DNA from: Pleurocapsa sp. PCC 7319
GTDB lineage: Bacteria; Cyanobacteriota; Cyanobacteriia; Cyanobacteriales; Xenococcaceae
NCBI RefSeq assembly: GCF_000332195.1
Contig: NZ_KB235922.1
Coordinates: 2,318,211 to 2,382,210, forward strand
DNA: 64,000 bases
Direction of reading: 5' to 3'
Shown here: positions 45,097 through 52,707 of the stretch, piece by piece
Layout of the letters: each line of letters opens with the position of its first letter
Position numbering within the stretch: the first letter of the stretch is position 1
Program-made: the position numbers and the translations under genes
Notes under the pieces: generated by a model
The model's input: the letters and a program-made list of their open reading frames with translations, nothing else
What the model was told of the DNA's origin: nothing
Database searches by the model: none

Positions 45097-45885
45097 CTAG
45101 TTCTCCTTAATTTTTTCTAAATCGTCTACTATACCAGCAAAAATTGAATTCATGCGATCGCCCGATCTGATGATTTTCAAAGGTTTACCCAAAATAGCTG
45201 AATTGTTGAGATACTGCCAAGTACGCAGTGGTGGATAAAGCTTAATCTCTAGCTGCTGAGAGATTCTGGTTAGTGCTTCGATAAAATCTTCGTGGAAAGC
45301 TGCATCTTTGTTGTAATGATTGGGAATTAAGCCCATCATTCTCGGCGATGGAGACAACTCTAATTCCTCAAACTCTTGCCAGATAATATTAACGAGAGAA
45401 GATACCGTTCTTGCTTTTACTCCCATATCAACGGGAATTAAAATGTCTGTACTGGCTGCTAAGGCATTTTCAGTTAAAAGATCGAATCCTGCTCGACAAT
45501 CAAGAATGATTAATTCACAGTCAAGAGGATAAGCTTTTAGTATTTTATTGAGAGTGTACTCTCTTCTTTTGCGTAAAACCAAGCTTTCTCCTACTTCTTT
45601 AAGTCCACGACATCCCTGGCACACTGAAATCAATTCAGAGCCGAAAATAGGTTTTAAGGGCCATGAACCATTAAAATCGCGATCGAAGATTATAGCGGTC
45701 GTTTGCCGTAGATCTCGCTCTGGTTTTAACCCAACAAAAGCATCTAAACTATGATTGTTATCAAGATCGATTATCGTGACCGATCTTCCTCGTAAACTCC
45801 ATTCATAAGCTACGTTGACAGCGATTGTTGTTTTACCAACTCCCCCCGCCTCCGAGAGCATAACCAGAATAATTTGATCTGTCAT
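45097..45885 (-). CDS. parA: ParA-family partition ATPase
   Basis: About 262 aa from ATG 45885 (MTDQIILVMLSEAGGVGKTT). Deviant Walker A GGVGKTT at residues 13-19, ITIIDLDNNHS-type Walker A' region, and Walker B LIILDCRAGFD. There is no N-terminal HTH, so it is a short ParA without its own specific repressor domain. Four nt upstream of parB, with which it would segregate a replicon or island. A TTG start four codons earlier is less likely. A 20-bp palindrome lies 31 bp upstream. Confidence 0.88.
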   Translation of the reverse strand: MTDQIILVMLSEAGGVGKTTIAVNVAYEWSLRGRSVTIIDLDNNHSLDAFVGLKPERDLRQTTAIIFDRDFNGSWPLKPIFGSELISVCQGCRGLKEVGESLVLRKRREYTLNKILKAYPLDCELIILDCRAGFDLLTENALAASTDILIPVDMGVKARTVSSLVNIIWQEFEELELSPSPRMMGLIPNHYNKDAAFHEDFIEALTRISQQLEIKLYPPLRTWQYLNNSAILGKPLKIIRSGDRMNSIFAGIVDDLEKIKEN

Positions 45886-45915
45886 ATATTGTCTCAAAAA
45901 ACACTGCTTACAAAT

Positions 45916-45935
45916 TTACTATGACGTTATCGTAA
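45916..45935. promoter_or_regulatory. Candidate operator/parS site upstream of parA
   Basis: TTACTATGACGTTATCGTAA, a near-perfect palindrome. It matches the inverted core at 43796-43815 at 18 of 20 positions. Position 31 bp before the parA start suits autoregulation by ParA/ParB or a centromere role. Confidence 0.65.
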
Positions 45936-46006
45936 AATATTCAATTTGGCATTATCTGAGATTAAATAAATGTGTATTTTACAGATCGAATAAACCTGTA
46001 AGCTAT

Positions 46007-46180
46007 TTAGGCTTTAGATTTTAGGTCATAAATAAGATTATTAGCCTTCGTTCTTGGTTTAGTTTGTTTTGCCCTTTCGGGGATTAATTTAGAAGCGGTT
46101 TTCTCAGGCTCAATGTCCCAAGTAGGATCTTTTTCTACCGCTTCTATTAAACTTCTAAACCATTTATGACATTTACTCAT
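46007..46180 (-). CDS. Small basic hypothetical protein (doubtful)
   Basis: 57 aa from ATG 46180 (MSKCHKWFRSLIEAVEKD...). Basic C-terminus, no known domain, believable composition. It lies divergent to, and overlaps by about 15 nt, the ThiF-like gene if that starts at 46166; with the ThiF start at 46181 they would just meet. Could be a small island gene or chance. Confidence 0.35.
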   Translation of the reverse strand: MSKCHKWFRSLIEAVEKDPTWDIEPEKTASKLIPERAKQTKPRTKANNLIYDLKSKA

Positions 46181-47047
46181 ATGTCTTTTGACTACTCTAT
46201 TCTTCACGCCAAGTCCATCATACTCTCTGTATATAAACAGGTAGAATTTTACCTAGTCGGATGCGGTGGTACTGGTAGCTGGCTTGCCCCCAGTCTTTGT
46301 CGAATCGCCAGAACTCTGAACGAGCAAGGCAAAGCAACAACCTTAATATTCATCGATCCAGATACCGTAGAACGAAAAAATGTCCTACGCCAAAACTTCT
46401 GTGATGCTGAAATCGGATTAAATAAAGCTCAAACTTTGGCATTAAGATATAGCATCAGTTGGGGCGTTGAGATTAATGCATTACCAGCTTTGTTCGATTC
46501 ACAAATAGTTGCCAGAGACTATTATCAGAGAGAACACAAGCTCAAAATTATCATTGGCTGTGTCGATAATGCGCTCGCTCGCCAATCAATTACCCATGCT
46601 TTGTCCCAATATCAATCTTGGCATACCAGAGATGTCGCCACAGAACTTTGGTGGCTTGATTGTGGCAATCATTCAAATAGCGGGCAGGTATTAATCGGTT
46701 CTCATTTATCAACGGAGATTGATGTTTACAAATTTCATGAGTTGGGGTGTATTAAATTGCCCGCGCCCTGTCTACAACACCCCGAATTATTAAAGCCAAA
46801 ACCAGAGGAATTGGATGACAATACCGTCTCTTGCGCCGAACTTGCCCTGCTTAATACTCAAAGCCTTTCCATTAATCAGCGCATGGCAGCAGAGGCAGCA
46901 AGCTATCTAGTTCAACTGGTAACAGGTAAATTAAATCGTTTGGCTACTTATTTAGATCTCAATAGTGGTTTTGCCACCTCTACTTTTATTACCGAAGAGG
47001 CGATCGCCAAAATAGTTCCCGACGCTAAAGATCTAGCCAAAATTTAG
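46166..47047 (+). CDS. PRTRC-type ThiF/E1-like adenylating protein
   Basis: 293 aa with the ThiF/MoeB/E1 Rossmann fold: FYLVGCGGTGSWLAPSL (ATP loop, about residues 28-44), IFIDPDTVERKNVLRQNF with the conserved Asp, Asn and Arg-Gln, GLNKAQTLALR, and IIGCVDNALARQSI. A possible thioester Cys is in TVSCAELALL. ThiF/E1 proteins activate the C-terminus of ubiquitin-like or sulfur-carrier proteins by adenylation. Together with the E2-like PRTRC-B and ParB/ParA next door it defines a PRTRC-like cassette. No obvious ubiquitin-like protein was found in the window. Start 46181 is possible. Confidence 0.82.
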   Translation: MTFTHMSFDYSILHAKSIILSVYKQVEFYLVGCGGTGSWLAPSLCRIARTLNEQGKATTLIFIDPDTVERKNVLRQNFCDAEIGLNKAQTLALRYSISWGVEINALPALFDSQIVARDYYQREHKLKIIIGCVDNALARQSITHALSQYQSWHTRDVATELWWLDCGNHSNSGQVLIGSHLSTEIDVYKFHELGCIKLPAPCLQHPELLKPKPEELDDNTVSCAELALLNTQSLSINQRMAAEAASYLVQLVTGKLNRLATYLDLNSGFATSTFITEEAIAKIVPDAKDLAKI

Positions 47048-47261
47048 GATCGTCTATTTCTTCTTCAGTGACTCCATAGGTTTGATTATCGTTGTCATTT
47101 GAATAATCTACCTCAATTCTATATTCATCGATTAATCCTGTATCCGTGTAAAATTCCATCAAACTATGGTGGACTTTAATCTTTTCTTTTTTTCGTTTCA
47201 TAATCGGTTGATTTTTCTCGATTGCGCGATCGCGACCGACGTTAGTTACTTTATTCTTCAT
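47025..47261 (-). CDS. Small acidic hypothetical protein
   Basis: 78 aa: a basic N-terminus (RKKEKIKVHHSL) and a very acidic C-terminus (DYSNDNDNQTYGVTEEEIDDP). It overlaps the ThiF-like gene tail to tail by 23 nt. Size recalls the small PRTRC proteins, but it does not show a C-terminal Gly and I cannot equate it with PRTRC-C. Coding is plausible, not certain. Confidence 0.4.
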   Translation of the reverse strand: MKNKVTNVGRDRAIEKNQPIMKRKKEKIKVHHSLMEFYTDTGLIDEYRIEVDYSNDNDNQTYGVTEEEIDDPKFWLDL

Positions 47262-47447
47262 AGACCGTTTTTCTCTATTTACTTTTGTTTTGCAGATTAT
47301 ACAGCGCAGTTGTACTGCCAGTACCTAGTAGCTTTAGGTAAATTAATTGGTTATTTTTGCTCATTTCAAAAGACTAATTAAAAAGTCATCCTGTCGGATT
47401 TATTTTTTTGAGAAAGAAAATACTATTGGCGCAGGAGTAGTAAAAAG

Positions 47448-47939
47448 ATGAGCAATCAAAAGGATAAAAACAACTTGGCTGTTGAGCCAGGACTAAAAAT
47501 TCCCGTAATCGATCTGAGTTTAGCTGAATCGGGGAAATATTTATCAGAGCCAGAAACTATTAACGATTCTTTATTAGAATTGCTGGGAGAGGAACATGAC
47601 TTGTCTTCCTTGGTTATTGTCAAACTCGATAAAAATCGTGGTAGGCAGTTACAGTTTGGCGATCCCTCTAAGGCTGCGAAGGTTTACTTGAATCAGTTAG
47701 ATAAAGTAGATTTTGGCGACAACATCAAGCGGGGTGTCATCTTTAGTTCGGGTAAAAGCGTTTACTTTGGCAATAAGGAACTGATTGACAACATTCGCCA
47801 TCAATTCTTTAAAACACAACCAGACCACTGCTGTCGCTATGGCTCGCTACTGGTAAGCTCTTGTTTAGAAGGAGCAGCGATATTTGACACTAGTAAAGAT
47901 AATTCTGACTTTTCACGGCATCTTTTGAAGGGTATATAA
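47448..47939 (+). CDS. Hypothetical protein, C-terminus altered by an IS4 insertion
   Basis: 163 aa, mixed alpha/beta (SSLVIVKLDKNRGRQLQFGD; GVIFSSGKSVYFGNKEL), no recognised family. Its stop codon TAA (47937-47939) is formed with the first base of the IS4 element, so the natural C-terminus probably continued beyond. Original downstream bases are found after 49499. Last gene of the PRTRC-type island on this side. Confidence 0.55.
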   Translation: MSNQKDKNNLAVEPGLKIPVIDLSLAESGKYLSEPETINDSLLELLGEEHDLSSLVIVKLDKNRGRQLQFGDPSKAAKVYLNQLDKVDFGDNIKRGVIFSSGKSVYFGNKELIDNIRHQFFKTQPDHCCRYGSLLVSSCLEGAAIFDTSKDNSDFSRHLLKGI

Positions 47940-49499
47940 GTTGTGTAACAATATTCGCTAACAATTTTATCCATTTCGAGAAATCTGCCCTCTCGATAGA
48001 GCAAAATAATTGAGCAGATTTTGAGTGGTGAATGAATCAGACCAAAAATTTAATAACCGAAAAATGTGACTTTGGAGATCAGCGTTTAACCAAAAGGGCT
48101 ATGTTCATCGAATCGAGATTATCGTTAAAATATGGCAAACCACTCTCCGCGATTTTTGAGAGAGCAAGTGACCTGAAAAGAGCTTATGAATTCTTTGCCA
48201 ATCCGAAAACTAGCCTAAACAGTGTGTGCCAACCCTATCATCTTCAAACAGCAGAGCAGATTAAAGAACTCTCAATCGTATTAGCAGTAGGAGATACAAC
48301 CTATCTCGATTACAAGAAAATCCGCGAAAAAAGAGCCGAATATGGACCCATTGGCAATGGTGGGAATGGACTAATTTTACATAGCACCTTAGCTGTAAAT
48401 GGGGAGAATGGACAACCCATAGGATTATTAACAGAAAAACTGTGGCATCGAAATCATGAAGAAAGTAAGAGTTTAACTCAGAAACAGAAGCAGAAAAAGC
48501 AAGCGGAAGCAAGAAGACGTCCGATTGAACAAAAAGAATCTTATAAATGGATAGAAGCTCTCCAATCCGTCCAGAAACTCTTAGAAAAATCCGAACCAGA
48601 GAGTATTAGCACCAAAGTAATTCATGTATTTGACCGAGAAGGAGATATCGCGGAAGTCTTTGAACAAGTCAGTCAAACCGCAAATACAGGGTTAGTGGTA
48701 AGAGCAGCACATAATAGGGCATTATCAGAGTCAAACAGTTATTTATGGTCATGGCTCCCATCTCAATCTATCAAGATGGAAGTAGCAGTAGAATTAGCCA
48801 AAACCCCAAATCGAAAAGAGCGAACCGCTACTCTGGCAATTAGATATGCACCCATCAAACTTCGCAGTCCTGCCAGAATGAAAGAACCAGAATATTTTGA
48901 AGTTTATGGGGTTTATGCCGTAGAAATTGACCCCCCAGAAGGCTGTGAACCCGTAGAATGGATGATCTTGACCTCCGAACCCGTTACCAATGGGGAACAA
49001 GCACAAACCATTTTACGATGGTATACTTACCGTTGGCGAATTGAAGAATATCATAAAATTCTCAAGTCAGGGTGTAAAGCGGAAAGCTATCGTCTATCTG
49101 GAGATAGTATGCAAGTTTTACTGGGATTTTTAACGAATATCGCTGCACAATTGTTAAAAATGACCTATGTTCATCGAACCAAACCAGATGCACCTGCATC
49201 TTCAATTTTAAATCAGGTACAAATTGAGGTTTTAGCTGCCAAATTTGGAAAATCAGTCACCGCAGTAGATTTAACGGTAGCTTGGGCGATACAAGCTGTA
49301 GCTCGTTTGGGCGGTTACTTGAGTCATCGCCGAAAGAGTAATATTGGCATCACGGTGTTATGGCGTGGCTTTTTAGAGCTGCAATCTTTATGTGAAGGAT
49401 GGCAATTACGCTCCCCTGGTTGAAGTTTAGAAGCGAGTTGATTGTAACTTTGGAGAGGACTAGAATGAGAATATAGTTGGCGAACTTTGTTACACAACT
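47939..49499 (+). mobile_element. IS4-family (IS50-like group) element
   Basis: 1,561 bp, inverted repeats AGTTGTGTAACAA at both ends (47939; complement ending 49499), with imperfect extension to TTCGC. Only ATA is shared between the two flanks, so a full target duplication is not visible. Confidence 0.8.
48032..49423 (+). CDS. IS4-family transposase (Tn5/IS50-like)
   Basis: 463-aa transposase of the Tn5 type: N-terminal FGDQRLTKRAMFIESRL and ASDLKRAYEFFANP (DNA-binding domain), catalytic Asp in AVGDTTYLDY, second Asp in HVFDREGDIAEVF, and the YREK-like signature YRWRIEEYHKILKSGC with the catalytic Glu. The C-terminal dimerisation part is complete. Cut-and-paste chemistry through hairpin intermediates is known for the Tn5 group. 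Intact. Confidence 0.9.
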   Translation: MNQTKNLITEKCDFGDQRLTKRAMFIESRLSLKYGKPLSAIFERASDLKRAYEFFANPKTSLNSVCQPYHLQTAEQIKELSIVLAVGDTTYLDYKKIREKRAEYGPIGNGGNGLILHSTLAVNGENGQPIGLLTEKLWHRNHEESKSLTQKQKQKKQAEARRRPIEQKESYKWIEALQSVQKLLEKSEPESISTKVIHVFDREGDIAEVFEQVSQTANTGLVVRAAHNRALSESNSYLWSWLPSQSIKMEVAVELAKTPNRKERTATLAIRYAPIKLRSPARMKEPEYFEVYGVYAVEIDPPEGCEPVEWMILTSEPVTNGEQAQTILRWYTYRWRIEEYHKILKSGCKAESYRLSGDSMQVLLGFLTNIAAQLLKMTYVHRTKPDAPASSILNQVQIEVLAAKFGKSVTAVDLTVAWAIQAVARLGGYLSHRRKSNIGITVLWRGFLELQSLCEGWQLRSPG

Positions 49500-49525
49500 A
49501 TATCCGATTATTTCTGAGCTGAACT

Positions 49526-49774
49526 ATGGCTAATGCCCGTCAACAGAAGGATCTAGCCACTCGTCTAGATGAACTTAAACATCTTATTAAACAACTCCAA
49601 CAAGATATTCAAGACATAAGGGACGAAGGTGAAATTGCTCCGTCTGGTTGTTGGATTGTGCGCTACCAAGCTAAAGGAAAAAAGGGTGGTCGTTATTGGT
49701 ATTACAAATGGATGTCCCATGAGCCGATTTTTGTCACCAAAAATGGCAATCCTTCTCGTCATCAATATTTAGGT
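49526..49774 (+). pseudogene. Hypothetical protein interrupted by an IS630 and then by a DDE element
   Basis: Begins MANARQQKDLATRLDELKHLI (coiled coil), then GCWIVRYQAKGKKGGRYWYYKWMS and GNPSRHQYLG, where the IS630 starts. Removing 49776-50741 restores the frame: ...QYLG-KAGSQAYLKAVEALSRP, until the next element begins at 50792. This is a small protein of a type seen in cyanobacterial accessory DNA. Broken twice; function unknown. Confidence 0.7.
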
Positions 49775-49863
49775 ATAGTCATTCTAAATAATTTCCGTAT
49801 GATTTAACGATGTCATCCAAGGAAGTACCAGGAGCGGAATAAATACGTCTTTTTTTGAGGATG

Positions 49864-49888
49864 CCCTAAAGGATTAGCTTCGCGTCGC
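49864..49888. repeat. Short dispersed repeat in IS630 transposase
   Basis: CCCTAAAGGATTAGCTTCGC and following bases match 52638-52663 in 23 of 26 positions allowing one gap. One copy interrupts a transposase, the other is intergenic. Confidence 0.7.
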
Positions 49889-50170
49889 AAAGTCTTGTTC
49901 GATACGATTAAAATCAGGTGAATAGGGTGGTAAAAACAAAACTTTGTGACCCGCTTGTTCGGCAATGCGAAACACATCATCCTTGCGATGAAATGCCGCA
50001 TTATCAAGAATTAGAGTGGAGTTTGGTTTCAATTCGGGAATTAGATGCTCTTCGAGCCATTGATTAAACCATAAAGCACCATTTACTTCCTTTAAAAAGA
50101 ACTGGTGCTAACAACTCTTTGCCTCTTTTGCCAGCTATCAGACTTGTTCTTGTTCCTCTTTTACCATTGC

Positions 50171-50204
50171 GATTGGCGAAGCCACTGCCCTTCGGGCAAT
50201 CGCC
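50171..50204. repeat. Short palindromic repeat in IS630 transposase (in frame)
   Basis: GATTGGCGAAGCCACTGCCC followed by TTCGGGCAATCGCC. It is the complement of the repeat type in IS1 copy D (5876-5906). Confidence 0.75.
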
Positions 50205-50791
50205 GTAAGTTTTTTGTCCTCGTTTTGACCAGCCATAAGGACGATAGACATATTCTTCAAAGCCTGATTCATCCAAGTAAACTAAATTGCTTGATCCGTC
50301 AAGAATGACAATTTTACGTAAATTTCTCAGAAAGCTGATTCGCTCACTATGCTTACGTTCAGTGTATTTCAGCGTTTTTTTTACGAGTTAACTTCATTTG
50401 CTTCTGGGCATACCCAATAGCACTCGTATGCACTCCAAAATATTGCGCCCTTTCTCTTAACAAAGCATCTGGATTTTCTTGAATATGTTGGGCAATTGCT
50501 AGAGAGTCTAGTTTTCGCTTTCTTCCAAGTTGTGGTGCTGGAGTCAAATTCTTTCTTCGACACCAATCATTCACACACCATAGACTTACCTCATATCTTC
50601 TTGATGCTTCGGCTTTGGAGCCTCCAGCCGCTACAAAGTCCACTACCCGCTTTCGCAAATCTACACTATAAGTCATCTAACCTGATTGATTTCTCATCTA
50701 GCTTATATTATTTCATATGTTTCCTATTTAGAATGACTATAAAGCTGGAAGTCAAGCTTATTTGAAAGCGGTTGAAGCTCTATCACGTCCT

Positions 50792-52174
50792 GGTTCTAAC
50801 GGATTTTGTGGATCAACCACTTTGAAGGGTTTGGCGACCGTTCATCGAGCTAGCAATCAACAAATTGTGAAGCCAATTGTGATGATAGCTAAAACCATTG
50901 AGATCGCTAAACGGCGATATCCGTGACGAGCATTTTGAGCGAGTTCTAGCTGCGTAGGGATGGAAATTCCAGATCAGTGCCATCGAACGTAGATATAATC
51001 TTGCCGACTCCTTGTCACCATGAAAGTATTGCATAGTGTAGAGTAAACGGTCTTGGTGATTCATCAACCGGTCTACCATATTGCTAGTGCGATGAGCTTG
51101 GGGAAATTGATAAGCGACTGTGAATTGAGCAGCACGACGGCATAATTGACGCATCTTGCTTAAAGTGCGTTTCCGTCTGATATGTTTTTTGCTCCAAATC
51201 AAAGCTAATCGTATTCCTTGCAAGAATTTAGCAGCAGTAGAGGATTTATAAGCTTTCCAGAGCAGAGCTTTGAGCTTGTTTCTTAAATTGCGATAACTGG
51301 GGCTTCCTTTCTGCACTTTTAGCACCGCGTGCAAAAAGCACAGTACCAAAGTCACCGTGGGAAATAGATTAAGCCAAGCCTGTTTAGTTCCGTCCCAAGC
51401 ATCTGTATTGACTGTCACTGGGGTATAATTGGGGTCGAGAAGACGAGCTTCGGTTTGAAATTCTGCGTATCCTTTAGTTAAAGCTGGCGCACTAGCTGAT
51501 TCGGTCAAGCTAACTCCCAAAATACAGCCAGATGCTACGGTAGTAGGAAGATAAACTCGTGAACCCCCTAACCAAGTATGTTTTTCATCCGCTACCAGAT
51601 GTGGAGGCAGTTTTTGAGCGTCTTTGATTGTCGTTCCCACAATCGAGGCTCGACCTAAAGACAGGTAAATACGATACCAGTACATGGCATTACGACCGAA
51701 AACATAACTTAAAGCGTCAAAAGGCACACCAAATTGTCTTAAATACATTGGTTTGTCTATTTCGTCGGTTTTTCCTACCATATAAGGCATAATGAAGTCA
51801 GGACGCAATTGATAGACCTGCTGATTAGCTTTGAGCTTAATGCGGCGCATTGACAGTTCCTGTTTGCTGGAGACCACCCAATCATGAAAGCTGAACCCTG
51901 CTTCCATTTCTCTGGGAAAAATTTCAGGATACTTGGCATAAAGTTGCAGCAAATAGGCTCTATAATTGTGATTATTGGCGATTAGTTGTTGATATTGTTC
52001 TTCACTGCTAACGGGTAAACAAATACTTTTATCTCCTCTGATAGAAACTGCCATGCTTGAATTTTTACTGAAAATCAATTGATTGTTTGTTGACTTTATC
52101 TCAATTTGATTTCTTTTGTGCTTCAAGCCCCATTATCCTGAGTATTTCTACTACCCACAAAATCCGTTAGAACC
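50792..52174 (-). mobile_element. Insertion sequence with 20-bp perfect inverted repeats, family unassigned
   Basis: 1,383 bp between GGTTCTAACGGATTTTGTGG (50792-50811) and its exact complement (52155-52174). The flanks share no duplication: the left flank belongs to the small hypothetical gene, the right flank to an EAL-domain gene. Confidence 0.75.
50813..52126 (-). CDS. DDE-type transposase, family unassigned
   Basis: 437 aa occupying nearly the whole element. Likely catalytic stretches: LVADEKHTWLGG and VTVNTDAWDGTKQAWLNLF, followed by VLCFLHAVLKVQKGS (a Cys/His pair after the second Asp, as in several RNase H-like transposases). A helical insertion with many Arg/Lys precedes the C-terminus, where NMVDRLMNHQDRLL may carry the acidic residue. 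I do not recognise the ISfinder family. Intact frame. Confidence 0.7.
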   Translation of the reverse strand: MKHKRNQIEIKSTNNQLIFSKNSSMAVSIRGDKSICLPVSSEEQYQQLIANNHNYRAYLLQLYAKYPEIFPREMEAGFSFHDWVVSSKQELSMRRIKLKANQQVYQLRPDFIMPYMVGKTDEIDKPMYLRQFGVPFDALSYVFGRNAMYWYRIYLSLGRASIVGTTIKDAQKLPPHLVADEKHTWLGGSRVYLPTTVASGCILGVSLTESASAPALTKGYAEFQTEARLLDPNYTPVTVNTDAWDGTKQAWLNLFPTVTLVLCFLHAVLKVQKGSPSYRNLRNKLKALLWKAYKSSTAAKFLQGIRLALIWSKKHIRRKRTLSKMRQLCRRAAQFTVAYQFPQAHRTSNMVDRLMNHQDRLLYTMQYFHGDKESARLYLRSMALIWNFHPYAARTRSKCSSRISPFSDLNGFSYHHNWLHNLLIASSMNGRQTLQSG

Positions 52175-52571
52175 AGAACGAGTTTTGGTAGATTCAGGAC
52201 ACGTTACTCAAAACAATTTAGCAGAAATTAAACGCCGAAAAATCAAATTAAGTATCGATGATTTTGGTACAGGCTATTCTTCTCTCAGTTATTTACGTCG
52301 ATTACCAATAGATAATCTGAAAATAGACCGTTCTTTTGTTGATAGTATTAATTCGGATCCAGAAAGCTTCGAGATTGTTAAGACTATTATTACCTTGGCA
52401 CATACTTTGGGAATGGATGCAATCGCTGAAGGGGTCGAAAATATCGCCCAGGTTGAACGTCTCAAAAGTCTGGGTTGTGAATTCGTGCAAGGATACTTAT
52501 TTGCTGAACCTCTAGAACCAGATGCGATCGAGTCTATTTTAAGTAAATATGAGTTAAAAGTTCGGAATTAG
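52175..52571 (+). pseudogene. EAL-domain (c-di-GMP phosphodiesterase) gene, 5'-truncated
   Basis: The last ~130 codons of an EAL domain: IKLSIDDFGTGYSSLSYLRR with the metal-binding Asp pair, LKIDRSFVDS, GMDAIAEGVEN with the catalytic Glu and CEFVQGYLFAEPL. The EAL motif itself and all N-terminal domains are gone, replaced by the IS at 50792-52174. It would have hydrolysed cyclic di-GMP; now non-functional. Confidence 0.85.
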
Positions 52572-52617
52572 GGGTTCGGAATTCGGAATTCGGAGTTCGG
52601 GGTTCGGAGTTCGGAGT
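52559..52617 (+). repeat. Tandem GTTCGGA-type heptamer repeats
   Basis: About eight imperfect units (GTTCGGA, ATTCGGA, GTTCGGG) in a row behind the EAL pseudogene, a short tandemly repeated repetitive sequence of the kind common in cyanobacteria. Confidence 0.75.
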
Positions 52618-52637
52618 ATTCGCTACGCCAGAAGCTA

Positions 52638-52663
52638 CCCTAAAGGACTAGCTATCGCGTCGC
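52638..52663. repeat. Short dispersed repeat, intergenic copy
   Basis: CCCTAAAGGACTAGCTATCG and following GCGTCGC. Partner of the copy inside the IS630 transposase at 49864-49888. Confidence 0.7.
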
Positions 52664-52707
52664 GCAACGGAGTTATAGGTTATAGATTGGTTCGGAGTTG
52701 AATTTTT

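Larger units (their letters stand above)
49812..50676 (-). pseudogene. IS630 transposase (HTH plus DDE), carrying two palindromic repeats
   Basis: The N-terminal part (50359-50676) has MTYSVDLRKRVVDFVAAGGSK-type HTH, ending TRKKNAEIH at an A8 run. After the shift the catalytic part reads YLDESGFEEYVYRPYGWSKRG with the first Asp, and later LILDNAAFH and LPPYSPDFNRIEQDFA with the second Asp and Glu. A repeat at 50171-50204 adds residues (GDCPKGSGFANRN) in frame. A second repeat at 49864-49888 follows the Glu and introduces a stop. There is a further frame break near 50063. Non-functional. Confidence 0.75.
49776..50739 (-). mobile_element. IS630-family element with TA duplication
   Basis: 964 bp between TA at 49774-49775 and 50740-50741. 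Inverted repeats TAGTCATTCTAAATA are perfect over 15 bp. The transposase is broken by two short palindromic repeats. The same terminus type recurs in a MITE at 58847-58962. Confidence 0.85.

Noticed and set aside
47025-47261. The 78-aa acidic protein as a ubiquitin-like PRTRC-C
   Set aside because: Size fits, but there is no C-terminal glycine and the sequence does not suggest a beta-grasp; kept only as a hypothetical gene.
47931-49504. A 9-bp target duplication for the IS4 element
   Set aside because: Only ATA is common to both flanks; a longer duplication is not present.
52559-52617. Possible CRISPR or centromere from the GTTCGGA repeats
   Set aside because: Units are seven bases long without spacers; this is the common cyanobacterial short tandem repeat type.
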